A stretch of 64,000 nt of DNA. Origin: Streptomyces sp. NBC_01723. GTDB lineage: Bacteria; Actinomycetota; Actinomycetes; Streptomycetales; Streptomycetaceae. Made by a program: the position numbers and the translations under genes. The stretch spans positions 8,358,001-8,422,000 of the forward strand of contig NZ_CP109171.1 in the NCBI RefSeq assembly GCF_036246005.1. Reading direction: 5' to 3'. The notes beneath the pieces were generated by a model. That model was not told where the DNA came from, made no database searches, and worked only from the letters and a program-made list of their open reading frames with translations. Positions 37,896-46,163 of this stretch are shown piece by piece; the stretch's first letter is position 1; each line of letters opens with the position of its first letter.

Positions 37896-38513
37896 TCACC
37901 GGGGACCGCCGGCCCTCGACCGGTGGCCGGCCGCCTTGGCCTGGTTGCCGCAGCGCCGCATGGAACACCATTTGCGCGGCCTGCCGCCGCCGGAGTCGAG
38001 GAACAGCATCCGGCACACCTCGAAGGCGCACGCGGTGAGGCGGGAGCTTCGGGCCCCGTCCGTCACGAGGTCGATCAGGTCCCGTGCGACGAGCGACAGC
38101 AGTGCTTCCCGGGTGAGCGCCCGGCCGTCCTTCGGGACCCAGCCGCCGGCGGCCGCCGGTTCCAGTCGCGGCACCGGCGGCTCGCTCCGGGCCAGTTGGT
38201 TGACCAGGTCCACCGACCCGGGCCGGGGGCGGTGGCCGTCGAGCGCGGAGGAGGCGATGTCGTACGCCGCCGCGCGCAGGGCGTGCAGCGAGCGCAGCAT
38301 CTCCTGCGGGTCCTGCCCCTCCGCCGGCACCATTCCCACGCCGCGGCACCAGGCGTCGAGGCGTGCCGCGTCCCCCATCCGCTCGACCGGGACGCCGGGC
38401 CTGCGGCCCACCGTCGCCACGAGGTTCAGGGAGAGGGCCCCCGCGTCGAAACGCAGCTCCCGGAGTCGCGCGGTGACCCTTCGACGAGGCGCGTCCCGCT
38501 GCTCACCGTCCAT
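37896..38513 (-). CDS. CGNR zinc-finger (ABATE-domain) regulator 1
   Basis: A 205-residue protein with an N-terminal ABATE-type domain (LRFDAGALSLNLVATVGRRPG) and a C-terminal CGNR zinc finger: C-A-F-E-V-C, then W-C-S and R-C-G-N-Q-A-K. The family is annotated only as putative stress-induced regulators. It diverges from a ketopantoate-reductase-like gene 50 bp away, and between them lies a 20-bp palindrome built on GTAACC/GGTTAC. A second CGNR gene at 40520 has the same arrangement with a related motif, which supports DNA binding by these proteins. The ligand is unknown. Confidence 0.82.
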   Translation of the reverse strand: MDGEQRDAPRRRVTARLRELRFDAGALSLNLVATVGRRPGVPVERMGDAARLDAWCRGVGMVPAEGQDPQEMLRSLHALRAAAYDIASSALDGHRPRPGSVDLVNQLARSEPPVPRLEPAAAGGWVPKDGRALTREALLSLVARDLIDLVTDGARSSRLTACAFEVCRMLFLDSGGGRPRKWCSMRRCGNQAKAAGHRSRAGGPR

Positions 38514-38522
38514 GGTTTGATA

Positions 38523-38542
38523 GTAACCGTTCGAATGGTTAC
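38523..38542. promoter_or_regulatory. operator candidate for CGNR regulator 1
   Basis: GTAACCGTTCGAATGGTTAC is a 20-bp palindrome with one mismatched pair and a TTCGAA centre. It fills the space between the divergent CGNR gene and the reductase gene. Its TAACC-N8-GGTTA layout recalls the TAACC-N18-GGTTA sites at 40392-40515. Confidence 0.65.
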
Positions 38543-38563
38543 CAAGGGGAGTCGGGCGGATTC

Positions 38564-39496
38564 ATGCGCATCGCGGTGATCGGGGCAGGCGGCGTCGGTG
38601 GGTACTTCGGAGCGCGGCTGGCCGCCGCCGGGAACGAGGTGACCTTCGTGGCCCGCGGCGCCCACCTCGAAGCGATACGCCGGTCGGGGCTGGTCGTGCG
38701 CAGCCCGCTGGGCGAGTTCCGGGCGCCGCCCGCCTCGGTGGTCGGGAGCATCTCCGAACTCGGCCCCGCCGACGTGGTCCTGGTCGCTGTCAAGCTCTGG
38801 GACACCGAGGACGTCGCCGAACAACTGCGGTCGTCGGCGGCGCACATGGCGCCGGTGCTGTCCCTCCAGAACGGGGTGCACGCGGACGGCATCCTCCGTG
38901 ACCGGCTGACGGACGAACAGGTCCTGGGCGGTGTCTGCTTCATCTCCGCGTTCATCCGGGAGCCCGGGGTCGTGGTCCACAACGGCACGCTGCAGAGGAT
39001 CGTGCTCGGCCCCTACCACGACGGTCAGAAGGCGATCAGTGACGCCGTACTCGCCACGTTCCGGGACGCCGGGATCGACGTGGAGACGAGCGACGACATC
39101 GAGCGGGTCGTCTGGGAGAAGTTCGTCTTCCTGGTCGGCCTGTCGGCGACCACGACGGCCGTCCGCGGGCCCATCGGGGTCGTGCGGGCCCACGAGGAGA
39201 GCCGCCGCCTGCTGCGCGAGGTGATGGCCGAGACGGTGGCCGTGGCCCAGGCGTCCGGCGTGCGGCTGGACAGCGGGTTCGCGGACGACCGACTCGACTT
39301 CTGCGACACGCTTCCCGCGGACATGACCTCCTCCATGCACCACGACCTGGAGCAGGGCAACCGCCTGGAACTGCCCTGGCTCAGCGGGGGAGTGGCGGAC
39401 CTCGCCGACCGTCTCGGCATCCCGGTCCCGCGCAACCGCACGGTGGCCGACGTCCTGGCCCCCTATGCCATGGGGCGCCCGGCCGGCCACGCGTGA
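38564..39496 (+). CDS. 2-dehydropantoate 2-reductase family protein
   Basis: A 310-residue NADP-dependent reductase: dinucleotide motif VIGAGGVGGYFGARLAAAGNEVTFVARG, LVAVKLWDTE, SLQNGVHAD, then the family's second domain with WEKFVFLVGLSATTTAVRGP (catalytic Lys) and DLEQGNRLELPWLSGGV. The classical PanE reaction reduces ketopantoate to pantoate; many Streptomyces paralogues act on other 2-keto acids, and the location beside a CGNR regulator rather than pantothenate genes suggests such a paralogue. It diverges from that regulator and is convergent with the hydrolase at 39520. Confidence 0.85.
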   Translation: MRIAVIGAGGVGGYFGARLAAAGNEVTFVARGAHLEAIRRSGLVVRSPLGEFRAPPASVVGSISELGPADVVLVAVKLWDTEDVAEQLRSSAAHMAPVLSLQNGVHADGILRDRLTDEQVLGGVCFISAFIREPGVVVHNGTLQRIVLGPYHDGQKAISDAVLATFRDAGIDVETSDDIERVVWEKFVFLVGLSATTTAVRGPIGVVRAHEESRRLLREVMAETVAVAQASGVRLDSGFADDRLDFCDTLPADMTSSMHHDLEQGNRLELPWLSGGVADLADRLGIPVPRNRTVADVLAPYAMGRPAGHA

Positions 39497-39519
39497 GGTC
39501 CCGGCTCGGCGGGCGCCGG

Positions 39520-40389
39520 TCAGGGGGCGACGCGGGTGAGGAAGCCGCGGATGTGACCGGTGATCTCCTCCAGGTGGCTCTCCAGGGCGAAGTGCCCGGT
39601 GTCGAGGAGGTGGATCTCGGCGTCCGGCAGGTCGCGCTGGAAGGCGCGGGCTCCGTCGGGTCCGAAGATCTCGTCGTTGGCGCCCCAGACGGCCAGCAGC
39701 GGCACCTGGGAGTCGCGGAAGTACTGGTGGAGCCGGGGGTAGAGAGCGACGTTGGTCGGATAGTCGCGGAACAGCGTGAGCTGGATGGCGTCGTTGCCCG
39801 GCCGGTCGAGCAGGGCCTGGTCGACGGTCCAGTTGTCCGGGCTGACGACGGTCGGGTCCGCCACCCCGTTCACGTACTGCCACCGGATCATCTCGGGGGA
39901 CAGTGCCGCACGGACCGGCGCCTCGGTCTCGGGGGTCGGGTGGTCGGTGTAGGCGAAGAGTCCGTCCCAGAACGTCTTGACGAAGCCGTCGGTGTACGCG
40001 TTGCCGTTCTGCGTGATGACCGCGGAGATGCGCCGCGGTGACCGTGTGGCGATCCGCCAGGCGACGGGCGCCCCGTAGTCCTGCACGTACACCGCGAACC
40101 GGTCGACGCCGAGGTGGTCCAGCAGGCCGACGGTCACGTCGGTGAGGGAGTCGAAGTCGTAGTCGAACTCGTCGACCCGGGGCATGGCCGAGTGCCCGAA
40201 GCCGATCATGTCCGGCGCGATGACGTGGTAGGTGTCCGCGAGCTTCGGGATCAGGTTCCGGAACATGCGGGAGCTGGTCGGGAAGCCGTGGAGCAGCACG
40301 ACGGCGGGCGCCTGCGGGTCCCCGGCCTCGCGGTAGAAGACGTCCAGGCCGTCGATGGTGGCGGTGCGGTGATGGACGGTGGCATTCAT
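39520..40389 (-). CDS. alpha/beta hydrolase with Asp nucleophile (epoxide hydrolase / dehalogenase type)
   Basis: A 289-residue alpha/beta hydrolase in which the nucleophile elbow reads AVYVQDYGAPV, so Asp rather than Ser, as in epoxide hydrolases and haloalkane dehalogenases. Other parts: VVLLHGFPTSSRMFRNLIPKL, APDMIGFGHS, cap domain with WDGLFAY, acid region AVWGANDEIFGPDGARAF, and catalytic His in LLDTGHFALESH. The start at 40389 lies 3 bp from the first of three TAACC/GGTTA repeats in the region shared with divergent CGNR regulator 2, which probably represses it. Confidence 0.87.
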   Translation of the reverse strand: MNATVHHRTATIDGLDVFYREAGDPQAPAVVLLHGFPTSSRMFRNLIPKLADTYHVIAPDMIGFGHSAMPRVDEFDYDFDSLTDVTVGLLDHLGVDRFAVYVQDYGAPVAWRIATRSPRRISAVITQNGNAYTDGFVKTFWDGLFAYTDHPTPETEAPVRAALSPEMIRWQYVNGVADPTVVSPDNWTVDQALLDRPGNDAIQLTLFRDYPTNVALYPRLHQYFRDSQVPLLAVWGANDEIFGPDGARAFQRDLPDAEIHLLDTGHFALESHLEEITGHIRGFLTRVAP

Positions 40390-40391
40390 CG

Positions 40392-40515
40392 TAACCCCTT
40401 TGGTGGCTTTAAGTGGTTAGCTTCAGTGGAGCATCCCGTGGATAACCTGTCAAGCGCATGTAAGGGGTTAGAATATGCGGACGGCTGTAACCTGTCAGTC
40501 TGCGAAGAGGGGTTA
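40392..40515. promoter_or_regulatory. three TAACC-N18-GGTTA inverted repeats (CGNR regulator 2 operators)
   Basis: Three inverted repeats, each spanning exactly 28 bp: 40392-40419, 40443-40470 and 40488-40515. Copies 2 and 3 share TAACCTGTCA-N10-AGGGGTTA; copy 1 begins TAACCCCT, the exact reverse complement of that right arm, and ends AGTGGTTA. Copy 1 touches the hydrolase start and copy 3 ends 4 bp before the CGNR gene, so the array covers the whole divergent promoter region. Confidence 0.75.
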
Positions 40516-40519
40516 GGCA

Positions 40520-41038
40520 GTGGATGTGATGATCGACAGGGCGGCCGAGGAGAGGCTCCTGGAGCTGCTCAATACGACGCCCGTCGTGGAGGGCACTGTG
40601 CACGACGCCCTGGGCGCGCCCGACGAGGCCCGCGCCTGGGTGCGCGACCACGGCGGGGCCGGGACGCGTGAGGAGATCGCCTTCCTCGCCGAGGTGCGGG
40701 ACGCGCTTCAGGGTGTCGTCCGGGGCGAGCGCGCGCCGGAGTCCCTGCGCGGGTTCCTCGACGGGGTCGACAGCGTGCCCGGCATCGAGGACGGCAGGCT
40801 GGAGTGGTCGCTACGGGTGCCCGCGGCGCGGCGTCTCGCGGTGGAGTCCGTACTGGCCTGGGCGCATCTGCAGGAGGCGAGGCCGGGACGGCTCAAGCCG
40901 TGCGGGAACCCCGAGTGCCGGCTCTTCCTGCTGGACCGGAGCAAGCCCAACAGCGCCCGGTGGTGCTCCATGGCCGAGTGCGGGAACCGGATGAAGGCCC
41001 GGCGCCACTACCAGCGGGTCAAGGACGCCCAGTCCTGA
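40520..41038 (+). CDS. CGNR zinc-finger regulator 2
   Basis: A 172-residue member of the same family as the 37896 gene: an N-terminal helical domain (LLELLNTTPVVEGTVHDALG, EVRDALQGVVRGE) and a C-terminal CGNR finger with C-G-N-P-E-C-R, W-C-S and E-C-G-N-R-M-K-A-R-R-H-Y. It starts at GTG 40520 with GAGGGG upstream; ATG 40529 is possible. Three 28-bp inverted repeats lie directly upstream in the region shared with the divergent Asp-nucleophile hydrolase. Autoregulation and control of the hydrolase are inferred from this layout. Confidence 0.82.
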   Translation: MDVMIDRAAEERLLELLNTTPVVEGTVHDALGAPDEARAWVRDHGGAGTREEIAFLAEVRDALQGVVRGERAPESLRGFLDGVDSVPGIEDGRLEWSLRVPAARRLAVESVLAWAHLQEARPGRLKPCGNPECRLFLLDRSKPNSARWCSMAECGNRMKARRHYQRVKDAQS

Positions 41039-41043
41039 ACCCC

Positions 41044-41865
41044 TCAGGCCGCGGCCCGCGCCTTCTCGTGCTTCCAGAAGCCCGAGAACGTGATGCGTTC
41101 CTTCGGCAGGCCGAGGCGGTGCAGGTGCCTGCGGCCCTCGGTGGCCAGCGTCGACTCGCCGACGACGAAGGCGTACCCCGTGGCCTCGGCGCGGGTGACC
41201 CGGCGCAGTGCGCCCAGGGCGGCGACGCCGGGGACGGAGGTGCTGTCCTCGCGCACGACCCAGGTGACGGTCACGCCGGGCGGGGCGTGCAGCTCGCGCC
41301 GGTCGGCCGCGGTGGGGATCTCCTGGATGAGCCGGCCCACCGCGTCGGCGGGGAGAGAGCGCAGGATGCCCGCCGTCGCGGGCAGGCCCGTCTCGTCGGC
41401 CACGACGGTGACCTCGGAGGCGTCCCGCGGGCAGTCGAAGAGGATCCCCTGGTCGAGCACGGCGAGCGCGTCGCCGGGCCGGGCGGCACAGGCCCAGATC
41501 GCGGCCCGGCCCTCGATCTCGCCCGTGGGCCCGCGGTGGACCACGAAGTCGATGTCCATCTCCGCGCCATCGCGGCGGAAGCCGGCCACGGAGTAGTTGG
41601 CGCAGTGCGGCCGTTCGGCCTCGGGGATGGCCAGGTACGGCTGCCACCACTGGGCGCCGGTGAACTCCGGGAGCCTGAGGGTGCGTTGGTGGGGGAGCTG
41701 GAGGAAGAGGCGGAACCAGTGGTCGTACCCCAACCACGGGAAGTCGCCGAGCCCCGGTCCGGTGACCGTGACGCGCTGCATGGACGGGGTGACCCGCTCG
41801 GTCCGCACCACGCGGGCGCGGAACATCTCGGGCTGCTGGGGCGTGAGCCGACGAACCTTCGCCAT
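41044..41865 (-). CDS. siderophore-interacting protein (ferric-siderophore reductase)
   Basis: A 273-residue ViuB/SIP-family flavoprotein: beta-barrel FAD domain (RVVRTERVTPSMQRVTVTG, YDHWFRLFLQLP), a flavin-site segment around ANYSVAGFRRD (less canonical than the usual R-x-Y-T/S), GPTGEIEGRAAIWACAARPGD, then the NAD(P)H domain VTVVADETGLPATAGILRSL and FVVGESTLATEGRRHL, ending FSGFWKHEKA. It reduces iron in imported ferric siderophores to release Fe(II), a plausible partner for CchCDEF import although 21 kb away. An iron box core lies 12-20 bp upstream of the start. Confidence 0.88.
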   Translation of the reverse strand: MAKVRRLTPQQPEMFRARVVRTERVTPSMQRVTVTGPGLGDFPWLGYDHWFRLFLQLPHQRTLRLPEFTGAQWWQPYLAIPEAERPHCANYSVAGFRRDGAEMDIDFVVHRGPTGEIEGRAAIWACAARPGDALAVLDQGILFDCPRDASEVTVVADETGLPATAGILRSLPADAVGRLIQEIPTAADRRELHAPPGVTVTWVVREDSTSVPGVAALGALRRVTRAEATGYAFVVGESTLATEGRRHLHRLGLPKERITFSGFWKHEKARAAA

Positions 41866-41871
41866 GAAGGG

Positions 41872-41890
41872 AAGGCTAGCCTAAGTTGCG
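41872..41890 (-). promoter_or_regulatory. iron box upstream of the ferric-siderophore reductase
   Basis: On the minus strand GCAACTTAGGCTAGCCTTC contains the strong core TTAGGCTAGCCT (iron-box consensus core TTAGGCTAACCT). It overlaps the last codons and stop of the upstream GH3 gene and is 7 bp from the SIP start. Confidence 0.75.
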
Positions 41891-44169
41891 TGCGATTCCG
41901 AGTCGGTGATCTCCAGACGCGCCCCCCGGGTGCGGTCGGACGCCGGTCCCGTCTCCAGTTCGACCACGCCCGCCTCGACGGCAAGGCGCAGGTCGCGCCC
42001 CACGGACGCCAGCGTCGCCGCGTCCACGTCGAAGACCGCGTCGGCCCGCTCGCCCGGCGCGAGGCGCACGCGGACGAACCCCCGCAGCTCGCGCACCCGT
42101 GGCCAGGACGTGCCTCCCGACACCCGGCGCAGGTACAGCTGCACCGTCTCGTCGGCCGGCCGCGTCCCGGTGTTGCGGACGGCGACCCGGCAGGTCAGGC
42201 GGGGCGCGTCCACGGCGACCCGGGCCCGCGACAGGCGCGGCGCCCCGTACTCGACGCTCGTGTACGACAGTCCGTGCCCGAAGGCGTAGCGGGGCGTCGC
42301 GCTCTGGTCGACGTAGCCGCGGTAGCGGTGGTCCTTGCCGTTGTAGAAGACGGGCAGTTGGGCGGCCGAGCGGGGCACGGACACCGGCAGCCGCCCGCGC
42401 GGCTCGGCGTCGCCGAACAGCACCTCGGCCACGGCGCGCCCGCCCCGCGGCCCCGGGTACCAGGTACTCAGCACCGCCGAGACCGGTGCGCCGACCTCGG
42501 GCAGGGCGTGCGGCCGGCCCTGCACCAGCACCACCACGACCGGCGTCCCGGTCGCCGACACCGCGGCCAGCAGGGCCCGCTGCGCCGGTGGCAGGGCAAG
42601 GTCCGCGAGGTCGACGCCCTCACCGCACGTCATGCCGGACGGCGCTCCGGCCCCGGTGACGGCCGCCCCGTTCTCCTCGAAGGCGGTGCCGGCGGTGCGG
42701 GCACTGGAACCGCCCAGCACCAGCACGGCGACGTCCGCGCCGGCGGCCAGTGCCACGGCCTCGGGCACCCGCGACACGTCGTCCCCCACCAGCTCGCACC
42801 CACGGGCGTACCCCACTTCGGTGCCGGGCGTGACGGCGGCACGGATGCCGTCCAGGACGGTGACGCCGTCACCGGGCCGCTGCGGTGCCGTGTAGTCGCC
42901 GATCTGCTGGGCGACGGAATCCGCGTTGGGCCCGAGCACCGCGATCCGCCGCGCGGCCCGGGACAGCGGCAGGACCCCGCCCTCGTGCGCGAGCAGCGTC
43001 ACCGAGGCACGGGCGATCCGCTCGCCCAGGCCGCCGACGTCCGGCCGGCCGGGACGCCCTGGCCCGTCCTCGGGCCCCGGCCGCTCGAACAGACCGAGGC
43101 GGAACTTCAGCGTGAGCACCCGCGCCACCGCGGCGTCCAACGCGCCCTCGGACACCAGCCCCCGTTCCACGGCCTCGCCCAGCCGGGAGAAGCAGTCGTC
43201 CCACAGACCCAGATCGCAGCCGGCGTCCAGGGCCAGGGCCGCTGCCGACACGGGGTCACCCGTCAGCCGCACCAGCCGGTCGATCGCGGTTCCGTCCGCC
43301 ATCACGACACCGTCGAAGCCCCACTCGTCGCGCAGCAGTTCGGTCAGCAGATACCGGTTGGCCACGCACGGCACGCCGTCGAACTCGTTGTAGGCGGCCA
43401 TCACCCCGGCCGCGCCCGCCGCCACCCCGGCCCGGGCCGCCGCGAGGTGGATCTCGTGCAGCTCGCGGTGGCCCAGCTCCGTCGCCGCGCTGTTGCGCCC
43501 GCCGACCGTGGCGCCCTGGCCGGCGAAGTGCTTCAGCACCACGGCGACACCCGCCCGCCGCGCACCCTCGACCAGCGCCTCGGTCATCCGTGCCGCGAGG
43601 TAGGGGTCCTCGGCGAAGCACTCCTCGCTGCGCCCCCAGCGCGGATCACGTACGAGGTCCAGCGCGGACACCAGGGCGACGTGCGCGCCCCGGGCCCGCA
43701 GTTCGGCGCCCGCGCCGGCCACGGCATCCGCGTACAGCTCCGGATCCCAGGTGGCGCCGGCCGCCAGGTTGACCGGCAGCACCGTGCCGTCCAGCGCCTG
43801 GTGGCCGTGCGGCATCTCCTCGACCAGCAGGACGGGGATGCCCAGCCGGGTGTGGTCCCTGACGTGCCGCTGGACGGCCGCCGCCGTCAGGGCGCCGTCC
43901 CGGGCGTCCAGGCCGTCCTCGAGCCCGACGCCCGACCAGGCGTCCGCCCGCTGGAGTCCGTACAGCGCGCCCATGCCGTCGAAGGCGGCGATCTCCTCGC
44001 GGAACGCGTCCGTGAGGCGGTGGCCGTCCGGGCCGCGCTCGTAGGCGTGCCAGCCGTACATGCGCTGGTTGAGCTGGCCCACCTTCTCCGCCGGGGTCAT
44101 GCGGTCCAGCAGGTCGCGGACGCGTTCCGGCACCGGCGCCGCCGGGTCGAGGTAGCGGGGGACGGTCAT
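41881..44169 (-). CDS. GH3 beta-glycosidase
   Basis: A 762-residue, three-domain GH3 enzyme without a signal peptide, so cytoplasmic. The N-terminal barrel has VLLVEEMPHGHQALDGTVLPVNLAAGATWDPEL, DPRWGRSEECFAEDPYLAARM, KHFAGQG and the nucleophile region GVVMADGTAIDRL (Asp). The second alpha/beta domain has RIAVLGPNADSVAQQIGDYT and the C-terminal fibronectin-III-like domain VAVRNTGTRPADETVQLYL. It probably splits short beta-linked oligosaccharides brought in by the adjacent ABC transporter. Its ATG overlaps the stop of the GH5-like gene (ATGA), placing it last in the sugar operon. Its 3' end carries the SIP iron box. Confidence 0.92.
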   Translation of the reverse strand: MTVPRYLDPAAPVPERVRDLLDRMTPAEKVGQLNQRMYGWHAYERGPDGHRLTDAFREEIAAFDGMGALYGLQRADAWSGVGLEDGLDARDGALTAAAVQRHVRDHTRLGIPVLLVEEMPHGHQALDGTVLPVNLAAGATWDPELYADAVAGAGAELRARGAHVALVSALDLVRDPRWGRSEECFAEDPYLAARMTEALVEGARRAGVAVVLKHFAGQGATVGGRNSAATELGHRELHEIHLAAARAGVAAGAAGVMAAYNEFDGVPCVANRYLLTELLRDEWGFDGVVMADGTAIDRLVRLTGDPVSAAALALDAGCDLGLWDDCFSRLGEAVERGLVSEGALDAAVARVLTLKFRLGLFERPGPEDGPGRPGRPDVGGLGERIARASVTLLAHEGGVLPLSRAARRIAVLGPNADSVAQQIGDYTAPQRPGDGVTVLDGIRAAVTPGTEVGYARGCELVGDDVSRVPEAVALAAGADVAVLVLGGSSARTAGTAFEENGAAVTGAGAPSGMTCGEGVDLADLALPPAQRALLAAVSATGTPVVVVLVQGRPHALPEVGAPVSAVLSTWYPGPRGGRAVAEVLFGDAEPRGRLPVSVPRSAAQLPVFYNGKDHRYRGYVDQSATPRYAFGHGLSYTSVEYGAPRLSRARVAVDAPRLTCRVAVRNTGTRPADETVQLYLRRVSGGTSWPRVRELRGFVRVRLAPGERADAVFDVDAATLASVGRDLRLAVEAGVVELETGPASDRTRGARLEITDSESHAT

Positions 44170-46100
44170 CGCAGCTCCAGGACGGCGACGCCGTACGCGT
44201 CGATCCGCACGTCCTCCACGGGTTCGCCGTCGGCCAGGCCGTGCAGCTTCCCCTCGGTCTCCGGGCGGACCACCAGCGGCCCGTCGCTCTGACTGACCAG
44301 CCAGACGAAGCGGCGGCCGTCCGCGTGCGCGACGACGTCCGCCGAGACGTGCGGATCGGCCACCGTGACGGGCCGCCGCGCGCCCGACACCCGGGCCAGC
44401 GCGGCGTACAGCCGGTGTGTGGCATCCGGGTTGACGCGCGCCGTCCGGGCCGCCATGTGCTCCAGCGGGTAGGTGGCCAGCACGGTACGGCCCGTGCCGG
44501 TCTCGTGCACCACCAGGGCGGGCCGGCCGTGCGCGTCCACGGCGACGACCCGGCCCGCGCGCGGCACCACGGGCAGGTAGGCGCGGCTGTCCTCGTTCCC
44601 CGCGACCGGGAAGCGCAGCACCTCTCCGGCGCGCAGGCCGCCGAAGTCCTCGGTGAACGTCATCTCCAGCATGTCGTCCTCGATCGGCTCGGCGACGCCG
44701 TAGGACAACTGCAGCTCCACCCCGAAGAGCCCGTCCAGGTCGTCGAACCAGGGGCCACGCGTGCCCGGGTGCTCGCCGGAGCAGAACGACAGGTACACGG
44801 TGGCGCCGTCGGCGGCCCGGCGGGCCAGCTCCCGGCGGGTACGCGTGGTGAGCTGCCGGGTCGCGGGCAGCAGGTAGAGCGACGCCTCGCCGGGCAGCCC
44901 GTCGGCCTCGCGCGTGAGGGCGACGGGAAGGTCGGCGGCGCGCGCCGTGACGTAACCCTGGTGCAGGGACGTGAAGATGAGCGGCCGGTCGGCGGGGCGG
45001 CTGTACGGGTAACCGCGTTCCAGGAAGGCGGGCACCACCAGCGCGGCGTCGGCCTCCGTGCGGGCGCAGTTCGGGAAGTCCACGGCCTTCAGCACGTCGG
45101 CGAAGGCGGCCAGTTCACGCAGCGGTTCCTTGGGCGCGCCCGTGGAGTCGGTGATGCCGAAGTGCATCTCGAAGGGGTGGTGGTCGTAGGGGGACTGGTC
45201 CCACAGGTCGTCGTAGTCGGTGTTGTTCCAGGCGATCCAGCCGGTGGCCCCGCCCAGCAGCGAGTTGTGCAGGGTCTGGCGGTAGAAATGGCCCGCGTTG
45301 GCGGCCGAGACGGTGTCGGTGGACAGCCCGAACTCCTCCAGCACCACGGGCTGCCCGGTCACCGCGGCCAGCTCGCACTCGAAGGCCGCGCGGTAGTGCT
45401 GCCGCGGCCGGTCGGTGTCGGAGCGGTACACGTGCGGGCCGACGAAGTCGACGTACTCGGCGGTCTCCCGCAGCGAGAAGCCGTTGTCGCGGCCGGTGAC
45501 CTCGATGCCCCACGCCCCGTCGCCCAGCGACACCGGCTGCGTCGCCCCGGTCGCGCGCACCGCGTTGCACATGGCCTGGGCCCAGGCGGTCACCACGTCG
45601 GCCGACGGCGGGTCCACCTGGTAGATCCGCCCGTAGCCGGGCATCTCGTTCGTGATCAGCCAGCCCGCGACCGCCGGGTGGTCCTTGAAACGGCGTGCCA
45701 TGCGGGAGACGAACCACGCCTGGCGGCCGACCATCCACACGTCCTCGTACAAATCGCGGTTGCCGCGCCAGGCCGGGTCCCAGTTCTCACCGGACATGTG
45801 GCCGACGATGAACGTGGGTACCGTCCCCATGCCCGCTTCGAGGTGGGCGTCCAGGAAGTCGTCGAACCGCGCGCACAGTTCGTCGTCGACGCGGTCCGGC
45901 TCCGGGTGGAAGTCGGGCCAGTAGAAGAACGACCGGGTCATGTTCAGTCCGTGGTCGCCCAGTACGCGCAGTTCCTCGCGGACGGTCTTCGGGTCGTAGT
46001 TGCGCCACATCAGCGGACCGCCGGTGCGGGACCAGAAGTTGGCGCCGAGCCAGGGCAGGACGGCGGGCTGGTGGGTGAGCTGGGCGCTGTCGCGTCGCAT
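44166..46100 (-). CDS. GH5-like cytoplasmic glycoside hydrolase
   Basis: A 644-residue protein. Residues about 1-330 form a clan-A TIM barrel: LGANFWSRTGGPLMWRNYDPKTVREELRVLGDHGLNMTRSFFYWPDFHP, acid/base Glu in WLITNEMPGYG, and nucleophile Glu in QPVVLEEFGLS. Residues about 370-620 resemble the domain following GH5/GH42-type barrels (LYLLPATRQLTTRTRRELARRAADGATVYLSF). No signal peptide. Beta-mannosidic or beta-galactosidic substrates are typical of such enzymes. It is translationally coupled to GH3 and downstream of a LacI regulator, so it processes the imported sugar. Confidence 0.8.
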   Translation of the reverse strand: MRRDSAQLTHQPAVLPWLGANFWSRTGGPLMWRNYDPKTVREELRVLGDHGLNMTRSFFYWPDFHPEPDRVDDELCARFDDFLDAHLEAGMGTVPTFIVGHMSGENWDPAWRGNRDLYEDVWMVGRQAWFVSRMARRFKDHPAVAGWLITNEMPGYGRIYQVDPPSADVVTAWAQAMCNAVRATGATQPVSLGDGAWGIEVTGRDNGFSLRETAEYVDFVGPHVYRSDTDRPRQHYRAAFECELAAVTGQPVVLEEFGLSTDTVSAANAGHFYRQTLHNSLLGGATGWIAWNNTDYDDLWDQSPYDHHPFEMHFGITDSTGAPKEPLRELAAFADVLKAVDFPNCARTEADAALVVPAFLERGYPYSRPADRPLIFTSLHQGYVTARAADLPVALTREADGLPGEASLYLLPATRQLTTRTRRELARRAADGATVYLSFCSGEHPGTRGPWFDDLDGLFGVELQLSYGVAEPIEDDMLEMTFTEDFGGLRAGEVLRFPVAGNEDSRAYLPVVPRAGRVVAVDAHGRPALVVHETGTGRTVLATYPLEHMAARTARVNPDATHRLYAALARVSGARRPVTVADPHVSADVVAHADGRRFVWLVSQSDGPLVVRPETEGKLHGLADGEPVEDVRIDAYGVAVLELR

Positions 46101-46163
46101 GGTCCTTCTCGCGTGGTGGGGGTTCGGGTGGTGCGTGGCCGCGGGTGCGTCGCGGCCGTGGGG

